Positions 1 through 9,600 of a stretch of 64,000 bases of DNA are shown here, in pieces; within the stretch, counting starts at the first letter, position 1, and every line of letters starts with the position of its first letter. The stretch is taken from NCBI RefSeq assembly GCF_023498005.1, contig NZ_CP097289.1, forward strand, positions 4,216,001 to 4,280,000. The letters are read 5' to 3'. Origin of the DNA: Streptomyces durmitorensis (lineage in GTDB: Bacteria; Actinomycetota; Actinomycetes; Streptomycetales; Streptomycetaceae). The position numbers and the translations under genes are program-made. The notes under the pieces are model-generated. The model was given only the letters and a program-made list of their open reading frames with translations. It was not told where the DNA came from and ran no database searches.

Positions 1-2771
1 AGCGCGGTCCGGTGGGTCTCCTCGCCCTCGCCCGCGGGCCAGAAGTCCGCGCGCCAGGAGAGCTGGATGGCGTACTCGGTGCCGTTGTCCGCGACGTAAC
101 TCTGGTTCAGGGCATGGATCTCGCGGCCCGCCGTGTCGGTGTAGGTGTACTCCCAGATCGCGCCGCTGCGCCCCTGGAAGGTGTTCGGCTCAAGACGGAT
201 CCGCTCGTAGTCCGACTTCTTCGGGTCCTTCTTGGCGTCCTTCTCGATGGTCGTGAAGTTCTCGTACGAGGTGTACGGGGCGTTCGGGACCACGCCGACG
301 ATGAACTCCTCCCGGCCGGTCGACCCGCCGTACACGACCTGGCCCGGCCGTTCCTCGCCGTGCCGGGTCCAGCCGTCGGGCACGGCGAACTCGAAGCCGC
401 TCACGTCGGACACCAGGTCGTACCCTGCGGGCAGTTCGGGGCCCTCGTCCACGGTGTCGGGGGTCTCGCTCGGCTCTTCGGTGGGAGTGAACGCGGGGGA
501 CGGCGAGGGCGCCTCGGTGGGGTTCTCGGTGGGGTTCTCGCTGGGGTCCTCGCTGCGGCTGATGGCGGGCTTGTCGTCCTTGCCCCCGGCCTTGTCGGCC
601 TTGCCGTCGTCGTTGTTCTGCCAGAGCAGGACGCCGGCCGCGATGCCGCTGCCGATGAGGAAGGCGGCGGCGAGGGTGCCGACCCAGAGGGCGGTGCGGC
701 GGGACTGGGGGGTGGCCGGGGGCCGCTGGTGCAGCTGGAAGGTGTTGGGGTCGTAGGCGGCGGGGGCGTAGGCCGGGTTCGCGGCCGGGTCGTACGCGGG
801 TTGGGGCACCGGGGTGGTGCCGTTGACGGGCCCCACGGCTCCGACGGCACCAACTGCACCGACTGCACCGACTGCACCGACGGCGCCTTCGGTGGGCGCG
901 GTGGCCACGGAACCGGGAGTGCTGGGAGTGCTGGGAGTGCTGGGCGCGCCCGCGGGTCCTGCCGGCATCGGAGGGACGTGCGGCATCGGCGCCACGACGC
1001 CCGTCCGCTGTCCCGTCATCTGGAGCAGGAACGGCGCGATCAACGCGGCGGCGAACACCCAGAGCAGCCCGAACAACAGCGCGTCCGGCACGCTCACGCC
1101 CGCCTCGAAGCTGCCGTTGCCCGAGCCGCTCCCGCCGCCGCCTGAGCCGAACTCCGACGCCGCGCTCCCGGAGGCGTCGACGCTGAATCCGCCGAGCCCG
1201 GCGAGGAGCAGGAAGAGCCCGAAGAAGACACCGGCGGCGAGCAGTTGCTCGCCTCGGTGCGCGGAGCGGCGTGCGGCGAGGACGCCGATGGTCAGCGCAC
1301 ACACGAGCCCGAGCGCCAACGCGCCCACGATCGCCCAGTCGTTGGTGACGTCGCCGAGCTCGGAGAGCCCGAACGACTCGCTCTCGTAGCCGCCGCCGTA
1401 CGCCGAACTACTCCCCTGCACCGACGCGTCGAGCGGCGCGCCCCAGCCGAGACCGAGGGCGGCCGCGCCGAGGTTCGGCAGCAGGAGCAGGGCGATGAGC
1501 AGCGGGGACACGTCCGCGTCGTCGAGGTCGGTGAGGCCTTCGAGGTCGTCGATCTGGGCGAGGCTGATGAACGCGACGACCGAGCAGAGCGCGAGCACGA
1601 TGGCGAGCGCCCGCAGCGCGGTGCCGGTGGCGCGGAACGCCGCCTGCCAGCCGGGCCGCGCCGCCAGCCAGTGGGCCAGGTCGTGGCGGTGCAGCACACC
1701 GCCGGACACGGCGATTCCGAGGACGAAGGCACCGAGCGCGGCGAGCACCGGCGAGGAGGAGAGCTCGACGCCCTCGATCTCGGGCTGCGCGAAGAGGCTG
1801 AGCACGAGGGTGCCCACGGTCACCAACAGGGTGACGCGCACGGCCGATTCGAGCCCCGCCGTGCCGCCGCCGAGGCCTCCGGAGCGCAGGAGGACGCGGT
1901 TGCGCAGGATGCGTACGCCGATGAAGAGGGCCCCGATCCACAGGGCGGTGGCGGTGAGCGGGATGAGGTGCAGCGTGGCGGTGCCGTCGAAGGCGACGTC
2001 CACGCTGGAGCTCTCGCCGCCGAAGAGGGACGACTGCTGCCGCTCGCTCCCGGAGATCTCGAAGCCGCCGCCGACGGCCTGGAGCAGCAGCGCGAGAGCG
2101 ATCCGCATCCGCTCGCCGAACCCGACGACGACGTCACTGTCGTCGCCCTGCCCGTAGGAGGGAATGGCCAGCGCGACAGCCGCGACGAGCACCAAGCCCA
2201 CCGGCCACAGGGCGGCTTGCGCGGCCCCGGCCCAGTCGCCCCTGAACGCCCGTCCGAAGAAGGCGCCGAGGGGCGAGGGAGCGGCGGGCGCGGCGGGCGC
2301 GGCGGGAACGTACGCGGGAGGGGGCGGAGGCGCGGGGGCGGCGGGCACCGGGGCGGGCGGAAGTACGGGCGCGGGCAGGGAGGTTGCGGTGAACCCGGGT
2401 CCTGCGGGCGTGGCTTCGGGCGCTGGCGCTTCGGGCCCCGCACCCTCGGGCCCCGCACCCTCGGGTCCCGCACCTTCGGGTCCCGCACCCTCGGGTCCCG
2501 CACCCTCGGGTCCCGCACCCTCGGGCCCCGCACCCTCGGGTGCCGGAGCTTCCGGCGCCTCACCGGCGGGTGCGTCAGACTCGGGCTCCGCCACTGCCGC
2601 CGGGGTCTCACCGGAGTCCCCAACGCCGGTCGGGCCGCCAAGCTCTGCCGCAGGCAGCTCCGCGGGCCCCGCGTCCACCGTCGTGTCACGCGGACGTTCT
2701 CGCCCGCACTTCATGCAGAAGCGGGCCTCGTCAGGGGTGGGTGCCCCGCAGTGAGGGCAATGCGACGCCAT
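1..2771 (-). CDS. Zinc-ribbon multi-pass membrane protein, C-terminus cut by window edge
   Basis: The reading frame opens at an ATG and stays open to base 1, so at least 923 codons are present and the stop is missing. The N-terminus has a zinc-ribbon, C5-x2-C8 and C19-x2-C22. It is followed by a Pro/Glu/Gly/Ala linker containing seven EGAGP repeats, then roughly ten hydrophobic segments. A second Ala/Gly/Pro linker precedes the last membrane segment. After that comes a Ser/Thr/Glu/Pro stalk and a domain beginning GFEFAVPDGW, which resembles the PsbP/DcrB-like opening seen in several small proteins of the T7-like cassettes in this window. Topology suggests a cytosolic zinc ribbon and an external C-terminal domain. 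Function unknown; not clearly part of the neighbouring menaquinone genes. Confidence 0.8.
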   Translation of the reverse strand, partial: MASHCPHCGAPTPDEARFCMKCGRERPRDTTVDAGPAELPAAELGGPTGVGDSGETPAAVAEPESDAPAGEAPEAPAPEGAGPEGAGPEGAGPEGAGPEGAGPEGAGPEGAGPEAPAPEATPAGPGFTATSLPAPVLPPAPVPAAPAPPPPPAYVPAAPAAPAAPSPLGAFFGRAFRGDWAGAAQAALWPVGLVLVAAVALAIPSYGQGDDSDVVVGFGERMRIALALLLQAVGGGFEISGSERQQSSLFGGESSSVDVAFDGTATLHLIPLTATALWIGALFIGVRILRNRVLLRSGGLGGGTAGLESAVRVTLLVTVGTLVLSLFAQPEIEGVELSSSPVLAALGAFVLGIAVSGGVLHRHDLAHWLAARPGWQAAFRATGTALRALAIVLALCSVVAFISLAQIDDLEGLTDLDDADVSPLLIALLLLPNLGAAALGLGWGAPLDASVQGSSSAYGGGYESESFGLSELGDVTNDWAIVGALALGLVCALTIGVLAARRSAHRGEQLLAAGVFFGLFLLLAGLGGFSVDASGSAASEFGSGGGGSGSGNGSFEAGVSVPDALLFGLLWVFAAALIAPFLLQMTGQRTGVVAPMPHVPPMPAGPAGAPSTPSTPSTPGSVATAPTEGAVGAVGAVGAVGAVGAVGPVNGTTPVPQPAYDPAANPAYAPAAYDPNTFQLHQRPPATPQSRRTALWVGTLAAAFLIGSGIAAGVLLWQNNDDGKADKAGGKDDKPAISRSEDPSENPTENPTEAPSPSPAFTPTEEPSETPDTVDEGPELPAGYDLVSDVSGFEFAVPDGWTRHGEERPGQVVYGGSTGREEFIVGVVPNAPYTSYENFTTIEKDAKKDPKKSDYERIRLEPNTFQGRSGAIWEYTYTDTAGREIHALNQSYVADNGTEYAIQLSWRADFWPAGEGEETHRTA
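2431..2550. repeat. 15-bp in-frame tandem repeat in the zinc-ribbon membrane protein
   Basis: Seven near-identical copies of tcgggycccgcaccc plus one degenerate unit encode EGAGP repeats on the minus strand. This is a length-variable linker between the zinc ribbon and the membrane region. Shorter 9-bp in-frame repeats (GAV and PST type) occur in the same gene near 835-895 and 918-945. Confidence 0.9.
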
Positions 2772-2865
2772 GGGAACGCTCCGTCATTGGGGAGATGACC
2801 AGAATGACCGACCCGTGCCGAAAGATCCCGCGGCGGCCGGTGCGAAAGAGCGGCTTCGCATCGAC

Positions 2866-2880
2866 CCGCCGCGTCGGCGG
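2866..2880 (-). terminator. GC hairpin downstream of menG
   Basis: A perfect 6-bp inverted repeat CCGCCG-CGT-CGGCGG lies about 120 bases past the menG stop in the menG transcription direction, and upstream of the next minus-strand gene. There is no T-run, so it could be a non-canonical terminator or simply a GC palindrome. Confidence 0.35.
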
Positions 2881-2999
2881 AGTCGTATCACAACGGACAC
2901 ATCTTGCCCGGCGGCTGGTTCCCGTCAACTCGGTTCACAACGCAGGATTCTGCGCACTCCCGGTCCAGGCGCGGAAAGGGCGCAGGAAAGAGCGCAGGC

Positions 3000-3692
3000 C
3001 TAGGCCTTGAACCCCCGGTGCAGGGCCACGACCCCACCCGTCAGATTCCGCCACGCCACCTTCGACCAGCCCGCGTCCTGCAACCGCGCGGCCAGCGTCG
3101 GCTGGTCCGGCCAGGAGCGGATGGACTCCGCGAGGTAGACGTACGCGTCGGGGTTGGAGGAGACCGTGCGCGCGACCGGCGGCAGCGCCCGCATCAGGTA
3201 CTCCTCGTAGACCGTGCGGAACGGCGCCCACGTCGCGTGCGAGAACTCGCAGATGACGACCCGGCCGCCGGGCTTCGTCACGCGGTACATCTCCCGCAGC
3301 GCCTCGTCCGTCTCGTGGACGTTGCGCAGGCCGAAGGAGATCGTGACGGCGTCGAACGTGTCGTCCTTGAACGGCAGCTTCGTCGCGTCCCCTGCCGTGA
3401 ACGGCATCCAGGGGTGGCGGCCCTTGCCGACCTGGAGCATGCCGAGCGAGAAGTCGCAGGGCACGACGTACGCGCCCGCCCGCGCGAAGGGCTGCGACGA
3501 GGTGGCGGTCCCCGCGGCGAGGTCGAGGACCTTCTGCGCGGGCCGCGCGTCGACGGCCTTCGCGACCTCCTTGCGCCACAGCCGGGCCTGCCCGAGCGAC
3601 AGCACGTCGTTCGTGAGGTCGTACCGTTCCGCCACGTCGTCGAACATCGAGGCGACTTCGTGCGGCTGCTTGTCCAGGGAGGCTCGGGTCAC
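3000..3692 (-). CDS. menG: Demethylmenaquinone methyltransferase
   Basis: This 230-residue class I SAM methyltransferase of the UbiE/MenG family adds the C-methyl group in the last step of menaquinone synthesis at the membrane. The N-terminus [18 protein letters not shown] is the usual MenG opening. SAM motif [12 protein letters not shown], lies at residues 56-66 and the ISFGLRNV motif follows in mid-protein. Length fits the family. It lies near mqnC and the amidohydrolase-like gene but is separated from them by 225 bases holding a tandem repeat, so it may have its own promoter. It serves the same pathway as mqnC and mqnA. Confidence 0.95.
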   Translation of the reverse strand: MTRASLDKQPHEVASMFDDVAERYDLTNDVLSLGQARLWRKEVAKAVDARPAQKVLDLAAGTATSSQPFARAGAYVVPCDFSLGMLQVGKGRHPWMPFTAGDATKLPFKDDTFDAVTISFGLRNVHETDEALREMYRVTKPGGRVVICEFSHATWAPFRTVYEEYLMRALPPVARTVSSNPDAYVYLAESIRSWPDQPTLAARLQDAGWSKVAWRNLTGGVVALHRGFKA

Positions 3693-3740
3693 CCGGCCAT
3701 TGTGTCAGGCCGGGCTTCTGCCTTGGCCGCGGCCCGCCTC

Positions 3741-3830
3741 GCCTGCGGCGGGCACTTCGCCTGCGGCGGGCACTTCGCCTGCGGCGGGCACTTCGCCTGC
3801 GGCGGGCACTTCGCCTGCGGCGGGCTTTGC
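3741..3830. repeat. 18-bp intergenic tandem repeat, about five copies
   Basis: Four exact copies of gcctgcggcgggcacttc and a fifth diverged copy lie just upstream of menG, between it and the amidohydrolase-like gene. No coding frame across the array looks real. The units abut without spacers, so it is not CRISPR-like. It may be a variable-number repeat in the menG promoter region. Confidence 0.9.
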
Positions 3831-3870
3831 GCGGAAGCGTCTGCCAGGTGCGGCTGCCTGGCGGGTGCGG

Positions 3871-3917
3871 GTTCCTTGTGGTTGCTCGCGCAGTTCCCCG
3901 CGCCCCTTACGGGGCCC
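3871..3917. repeat. Common Streptomyces intergenic repeat
   Basis: The stretch containing gcgcagttccccgcgcccc followed by ttacgggg resembles a short repeat I recognise as very abundant between genes in Streptomyces genomes. The part CGCCCC-ttac-GGGGC can form a small hairpin. It lies directly at the stop codon of the amidohydrolase-like gene and could act as its transcript end. Recognition is from memory. Confidence 0.6.
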
Positions 3918-4517
3918 TCAGCGGGCTCGGTACACCAGGCGTCCGCCCATCACCGTCGCCACGCATGTCGCCGTGCCCTGTCGTACCAGCTCCGCGCGGT
4001 CGGGTACGTCGAAGACCGCGAAGCGGGCCGGGGCACCCTCCCTCAGGGGTGGCAGCAGGACCAGTGGGGTCGGTGACAGGGACACCGGGCCCGGCAGCCG
4101 CTCGGGTCGCCGGCCGATCGCCAGGCCCGCCCTGCGGACGGTGTCGATGACGGGCCGGGCTTTCAGTTCGCCCGCGACGGCCACCGTGCCGTGCGCGAAG
4201 AGCCGCTGCACGCCGCGTCGCGCGCTGGCGCCCAGACGGGACGGATCGGCGCGGAAGACGGCCCGCGCGCGCTCCCCGCCGATGGGCTGCGTGCCGAACT
4301 CGTCGGCCTCGCGCGGGTCGGGGTGGTAGGTGCCTTCGAGGATCTCGGGGCCGTACGGATTGAGCAGACCCGGCAGGAGGATGCCGGGCCAGCGCCGTAC
4401 GCGGGCAGCGGGGTGCGCCGCGGCCAATTCCTCGTAGGGGCCGACGGCGGCGATGACCGCCCCGTCGACCAGGACCGCCGCCTCGGGGGTCCCATCGGCG
4501 ACGTGAAGTGTGCGCAC
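3918..4517 (-). CDS. Amidohydrolase-like protein lacking the metal-binding motif, mqnC neighbour
   Basis: This 199-residue protein starts at GTG eight bases after the mqnC stop, with a GAGG ribosome site overlapping that stop, so it is translated from the mqnC message. The N-terminus (VADGTPEAAVLVDGAVIAAVG, then PGILLPGLLNPYGP) matches the composite beta-sandwich start of amidohydrolases such as imidazolonepropionase. However, the catalytic H-x-H after PGLL is replaced by NPYGP and the protein is half the usual length. A YHPDPREAD motif follows. The C-terminus FDVPDRAELVRQ...VMGGRLVYR is the second part of the beta-sandwich. I infer a non-catalytic or differently acting relative linked to futalosine menaquinone synthesis; role unknown. 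Confidence 0.85.
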   Translation of the reverse strand: MRTLHVADGTPEAAVLVDGAVIAAVGPYEELAAAHPAARVRRWPGILLPGLLNPYGPEILEGTYHPDPREADEFGTQPIGGERARAVFRADPSRLGASARRGVQRLFAHGTVAVAGELKARPVIDTVRRAGLAIGRRPERLPGPVSLSPTPLVLLPPLREGAPARFAVFDVPDRAELVRQGTATCVATVMGGRLVYRAR

Positions 4518-4524
4518 AGTTGCC

Positions 4525-5724
4525 TCAGTTGGAAGCGAGGAGCTTCAGCTCGGGGTGGGCCGTGCCGCCCTCGATCGCCGTGGACGAGATGTGCGAGGCG
4601 ACGCGGTCGTCGGTCGGGTCGTTCGCCGGGTCGTCGTGCACGACGAGGTGCTCGTACGTCGTGGCGCGCTGGGCCGGGACGCGGTCCGCGCTGCGGATCA
4701 TGTCGATCATGTCGCGCAGGTTGTTGCGGTGCTTGGCACCGGCGGAGGAGACGACGTTCTCCTCCAGCATCACCGAGCCGAGGTCGTCAGCGCCGTAGTG
4801 CAGGGTGAGCTGGCCGGCCTCCTTGCCGGTGGTCAGCCAGGAACCCTGGATGTGGGCCACGTTGTCGAGGAAGATCCGCGAGATCGCGATCATGCGGATG
4901 TACTCGAAGATGCTGGCCTGCGTCCGGCCCTTGAGGTGGTTGTTCTCGGGCTGGTACGTGTACGGGATGAAGGCCCGGAAGCCGCCGGTCCTGTCCTGGG
5001 TGTCGCGGATCATCCGCAGGTGCTCGATGCGCTCGGCGTTGGTCTCGCCCGTGCCCATGAGCATCGTGGACGTCGACTCGACGCCGAGCCCGTGGGCGAT
5101 CTCCATGATCTCCAGCCAGCGCTCGCCGCTCTCCTTGAGCGGGGCGATCGCCTTGCGCGGGCGGGCCGGGAGCAGCTCGGCGCCCGCGCCGGCGAAGGAG
5201 TCGAGCCCGGCGGCGTGGATGCGCTGGATGGCCTCCTCGGCGGAGACCTTCGAGATGCGGGCCATGTGCTCGACCTCGGAGGCGCCGAGGGAGTGGATGA
5301 CCAGCTGGGGGTAGGCCTTCTTGATCGCGGAGAAGTGCTCTTCGTAGTACTCGACGCCGAAGTCCGGGTGGTGCCCGCCCTGGAACATGACCTGCGTGCC
5401 ACCGAGCTCGACGGTCTCGGCGCAGCGCCGCAGGATGTCGTCGAGGTCGCGCGTCCAGCCCTTCTTGGTGTCCTTCGGTGCGGCGTAGAAGGCGCAGAAC
5501 TTGCAGGCGGTCACACACACGTTGGTGTAGTTGATGTTCCGCTCGATGATGTACGTCGCGATGTGCTCGGTCCCGGCGTACCGGCGGCGGCGGATGGCGT
5601 CGGCGGCGGCGCCGAGCGCGTGCAGCGGGGCATCGCGGTAGAGGTCGAGCGCCTCTTCGGCGCTGATCCGCCCACCTGCGGCGGCACGGTCGAGGACGGA
5701 CTGAAGGTCGGCCTTCTCGGTCAC
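4525..5724 (-). CDS. mqnC: Cyclic dehypoxanthine futalosine synthase (radical SAM)
   Basis: MqnC converts dehypoxanthine futalosine to its cyclic form in the futalosine route to menaquinone. The 399-residue protein has the radical SAM 4Fe-4S motif C70-x3-C74-x2-C77 (CVTACKFC), preceded by NINYTNV and followed by the QGGHHPDFGVEYYEE segment typical of MqnC/CofH-like enzymes. Start is GTG with AAGGGAC upstream. It is followed within eight bases by the amidohydrolase-like gene and preceded, 71 bases away, by a prepilin peptidase gene. The futalosine gene mqnA lies about 58 kb away at the other end of the window. Confidence 0.97.
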   Translation of the reverse strand: MTEKADLQSVLDRAAAGGRISAEEALDLYRDAPLHALGAAADAIRRRRYAGTEHIATYIIERNINYTNVCVTACKFCAFYAAPKDTKKGWTRDLDDILRRCAETVELGGTQVMFQGGHHPDFGVEYYEEHFSAIKKAYPQLVIHSLGASEVEHMARISKVSAEEAIQRIHAAGLDSFAGAGAELLPARPRKAIAPLKESGERWLEIMEIAHGLGVESTSTMLMGTGETNAERIEHLRMIRDTQDRTGGFRAFIPYTYQPENNHLKGRTQASIFEYIRMIAISRIFLDNVAHIQGSWLTTGKEAGQLTLHYGADDLGSVMLEENVVSSAGAKHRNNLRDMIDMIRSADRVPAQRATTYEHLVVHDDPANDPTDDRVASHISSTAIEGGTAHPELKLLASN

Positions 5725-5795
5725 CGGGGCGTCCCTTTCGTAAGGGTTCTGGACGGACCGATCCAGCGTACGCCAGCCCTTTCGGCCGCCCGACG

Positions 5796-6521
5796 TCAGG
5801 CGGCGTACGCCCCGAAGAGCAGCCCCACGAACGCCCCGCCGATCAGGAAGGGCCCGAACGGGATCGCCGTCTTGCGCCCGGCGCGGCGCGCGATGACCAG
5901 CACTGTCCCGTACAGGGCGGCGAGCAGGAACCCGGCGAAGGTGCCGAGCAGCACCGCGCCCCAGCCGTACCAGCCCAGGACGGCCCCCAGACCGAGCGCG
6001 AGCTTCACGTCCCCGAAGCCCATGCCGTTCGGGCTGATGAGGAAGAGCACGAAGTACGCACCGCCGAGCCCGAGCGCCCCGTACAGCGCGTGCGCCCAGG
6101 AGCCGCCGTGCTCAGGCAGCAGCGCGGCGCCCGCGAGGAGGGCGAGCGCGGCTGCGGCGAGCGGAAGAGTCAGCACGTCGGGCAGCCGGTGCACACCGAA
6201 GTCGACGACGGCGAGCAGGACCCCGAAGGGCGCGAGCACCAGCCAGACGGCCAGCTCGGGCCGCGGGCCTGTGGCGGCGGCGAGGGCGGCGCAGACGAGG
6301 GCGGTGGCGAGGGCGACGGTCGGGGTGCGGGGGCCGAAGCGGTCGCCTTGCGGGCACCGCGCGAGCCCGACCCAGCCGCCCAGGGGGTGCCCGTCTGGGC
6401 AGCTGTCCCGCCATGCCTCGTCGGGCGGCACGGAGAGCCGGTAGACGGCACGGGGGACGAGCAGCCCGGCGGCGGCGCCCCAGAGGGCGCTGCCGACGAC
6501 GACGTACAACAGCGGGTCCAA
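5796..6521 (-). CDS. Type IV prepilin peptidase, A24 family
   Basis: This 241-residue polytopic membrane aspartic protease should cleave the leader of Flp-type pilins after a conserved Gly. Both catalytic aspartates are visible: D107 in VDFGVHRLPD and D171 in GMGFGDVK. The cytosolic N-terminal part keeps only two Cys (C41, C56), so a full CxxC zinc site is absent and methyltransferase activity is doubtful. The only usable start is TTG at 6521, because an in-frame stop lies two codons upstream; GAGGG precedes it. It is the likely processing enzyme for the pilins of the tad operon at 17.8-24.5 kb. Confidence 0.9.
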   Translation of the reverse strand: MDPLLYVVVGSALWGAAAGLLVPRAVYRLSVPPDEAWRDSCPDGHPLGGWVGLARCPQGDRFGPRTPTVALATALVCAALAAATGPRPELAVWLVLAPFGVLLAVVDFGVHRLPDVLTLPLAAAALALLAGAALLPEHGGSWAHALYGALGLGGAYFVLFLISPNGMGFGDVKLALGLGAVLGWYGWGAVLLGTFAGFLLAALYGTVLVIARRAGRKTAIPFGPFLIGGAFVGLLFGAYAA

Positions 6522-6618
6522 CGGTCACCCTCTAGATGCGGAGATACGGGTGGGTGGGTGGGAGAGGTCCGCCGCGAAGCGGCGGCCTCGAAACGCCCCA
6601 CCCTCCGCAGCGAAAGAA

Positions 6619-9600
6619 CTACCCCACGGCGGTGAGGCCACTGCGCCAGGTAGGAAGCAGCTCGTCCAGCAAGGCTTCCGTACGCGGCGGCACGCCCCGC
6701 GCCCCACTCCGGGCGACGAGATCGGCAGCCACCTGCTGAAGGCGCCCCGGGTCACCCACCGCATGCGTGGCCCGCAGCAACTCGTTCCAGAGCCGCTCAT
6801 CCCCCGGAGAAGAGTTCAGCGCGGCGTTCAGCGCCTCGATGGCCTTCTCCGCGCGCCCCTTCTCCAGGTGGAACTCGGAGAGGGCGAGCCCGATGTCGGC
6901 GACGAGCAGCGGCAGCTGCGCGTCGATGATCTCGTGCGTGAGCCACGCGTACCGCCCCTGCGGCCGGTCCGCGAGCAGCGGCCCGCGCACGAGCACCAGG
7001 GCATCGGTGAGCATCCGCCCGCGCACGGCCCGGCTGTTGGCCCCGCGCCCCTGAGTCGCCTCGTGGTACAGCGACCGCAGGACGTCCAGGTCGGAGACCA
7101 CGGACTTGGCGAGCGTGAGCCGCCCGCTCCGGTCGGCCGAAAGGCGCGGCGACCCGTCGGGCTCGGTGCCGAGCCACTCCCGCAGCCGCTCGACGAGCGC
7201 GTCGCGCACGTCCTCGGTGACACCGCGCGGCCACAGCGCGGAGGAGAGCACCCGCGGGTGCACGCCCTCGCGGTGCAGCAGGAGCAGCGCCAGGGCCTCG
7301 TGCATCAGCGGGCTGCGCTCGCCGTCCGGAGTGTCGAGGCCGATGATCTCGTACGTACCGACGAGGCGCGCGTACACCGCGGGCCGCCCCTGCTCGGTGA
7401 CGTCGACGAGGAACGGCGGAGTCGCGGCCACACGACCGGAACCGGCGGAACCGGCGGAACCTGCGGTCCCGCCCTCCCCCGGGTCCGCGTCGAGGAAGAG
7501 CTCCACGACGGCCCGCTGCTGGGCCTCGGGCAGCGCCTGCGCCTCCAGCTCGAGGCCGAGCAGCGGGGCGAGGAGCTTGCCCTCGGGGGTGATCTCCATC
7601 TCCCAGGCGGCGCCCGGCAGGTCACCGGACTCGGTGCCGACGAGGTACCCGATGCCCAACCGGCTCGCGTCGGCGGCCAGTTCGGCGAGCTTCACGGCAT
7701 CGTCCCCGGTGGGCTCGGCGGCGAGCAGCACCAGGTGCGGGGCCCAGCGGGTGTGCTGGGCGGGCCCCGTACGGCCGGTGAGCACGGAGTCGTGACCGGC
7801 CGCTCCGAGCGCCCCACGGCGCTGCCGCGTCTCGGCCTCCATCGTCTCGATCAGCGCCTCGATGTCGTCGAGGTGCCGCAGACGGTTGGGCGCGAGCGGC
7901 GTCAGGTCCTGTCCGAAGCCGACGAGGGTGATGGTCATGCGGTCGGACCAGCCGTTGGTGGCCAGCTCGGCGGCGACGGAGGCGAAGACGGCGGCACGGT
8001 CGGCCTCGCGCCCGCTCAGCGAGACGACACCGGGTACGGCTTCGAGGTTGAGCAGCAGCCGCGAGTCGTCGAGCGTTCCCAGACTCACCAGGCCCGGGTA
8101 GGGAGCGGCGGTGTCCACGTCCTCGTACTGCTCGGCGTCGGTGCGCGCCAGCATCCAGAACGTCTGGTCCTGCCCCAACTGCCAGGGGGCGGGCGGGCGT
8201 CCGGCGGGCTGGGCGAGCTGGAGGTGCAGGTCACCGCCGCTGAGCCAGGCCGCGTACACGGTGGGAAGGGCCCGGGACTCCTCGGCGAGCGAGGCGGCGA
8301 GCCCCCGCAGGGACAGATCGAGAAGCCGTACGCCCTCGGGGTCGGCCCCCACGAGCAGCGCGTCCATCGCGTCGGCCGCGCCGCCGGTCGGCGTCGGCGG
8401 CTCCATGCCGCGACGACCGCCGATGGCACCCATGGCGGACTGCCACAGCGCGTGACGCCGACGGCGGCCGAGCGCGCCGAGCAGTCCGGCGGCGAGGAGC
8501 GGGGCGCCGATGAGGGCCTCGGGCAGCCCGAAGGAAAATCCTTCGGACTCGCTGCCGCTGCTGGCGACGGGAGCCTCCTGCTGCCCCTGTCCACCGCCCT
8601 CGGAGGGCCGCTGCTCGGGAATGGTGATGTGCGCGGTGTCGCGATCGACTGAGCCGGAGCCGGAGCCGCCTTGCTGACCGCCGCCCTGCTCCTTGGCGCC
8701 GCCGCCCTGCTGGTGGTCGCCGGACTTGGCGTAGTCGGAGATCTGCTCCTTCACGTCCTGCGAGACCTTGGGCGCCTCGTCGGGCATCTCGACGAGCTCG
8801 CCGCCGTGCGCGTCCGCGGGCATCTCCATGATCCAGCCGGGCCGGATGAGGCTGGCCTCGGACAACCGCGAGCCGTCGGGCTGCTCACGGTCCTTGTTGA
8901 GCTGGTAGATCTCCTTGTACCGGCGTCCGTCGCCCAGGTGCCGCTCGGCGATCTCCCACATGGAGTCGTGATGGCGTCCTTCGGGCGGCTGGATCCGGTA
9001 GTACTTCGTGTCCTCGCTCTTGCTCCCATCCGCATGGGCGGCCGCCTGCTCGGCCTGCTCGGCGACGGCACTTGCGGCGCTCCCTGCCTGCTCCTGCCCG
9101 AAGAGACCGCCGGGGGTCTGCTGAGCGGAAGCGGCGGACGCGGGCTTCTGGTTCCCCTCCAACGACTGCCCGAACTGCGAGAGCCCCGGCGCGAAGCTGG
9201 CGGCGGTCGCGCCCACCAGGAGCAGGGCGGCGACGAGTTGCCGGGCGAGGAGCTGGCTGCCGCCGGCGCCGGGAATGCGGCCCGGCATGCCGACACCGGA
9301 GAGCGCGGCCTTGACCTCGACCAGCACACAGGCGGTGAACTGGGCCCAGGCGAGCCAGACGACGACGGTCAGTACGTTGATGAACGTCCCGACCGTGATC
9401 TCCTGCTGCAACCAGTCCAGCGAGGGCGCACCGCCCGGAAGCGGCCACCCCACGGCGTACGCGAGGGCGCCAGGCACGCCGAAGACCAGCGCGGCCAGCG
9501 CGACGAAGGCGAGGAACGCCTTGACGAAGTCCCCGAACGTACGTCGACGCCGGGGCAGCGGCTGCGGCGTCCGATTCCGTGGAGCCGACGGGCCGCCTGT

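Noticed and set aside
2431..2550. Regulatory or satellite repeat
   Set aside because: The 15-bp units stay in frame inside a gene and encode a Glu/Gly/Ala/Pro linker.
3741..3830. CRISPR array
   Set aside because: The 18-bp units abut each other without spacers and no cas genes are present; it is a simple tandem repeat.
6550..8652. 700-codon open frame antisense to the LysM-BTAD gene
   Set aside because: Same kind of shadow; the minus strand encodes recognisable LysM and BTAD-type regions.
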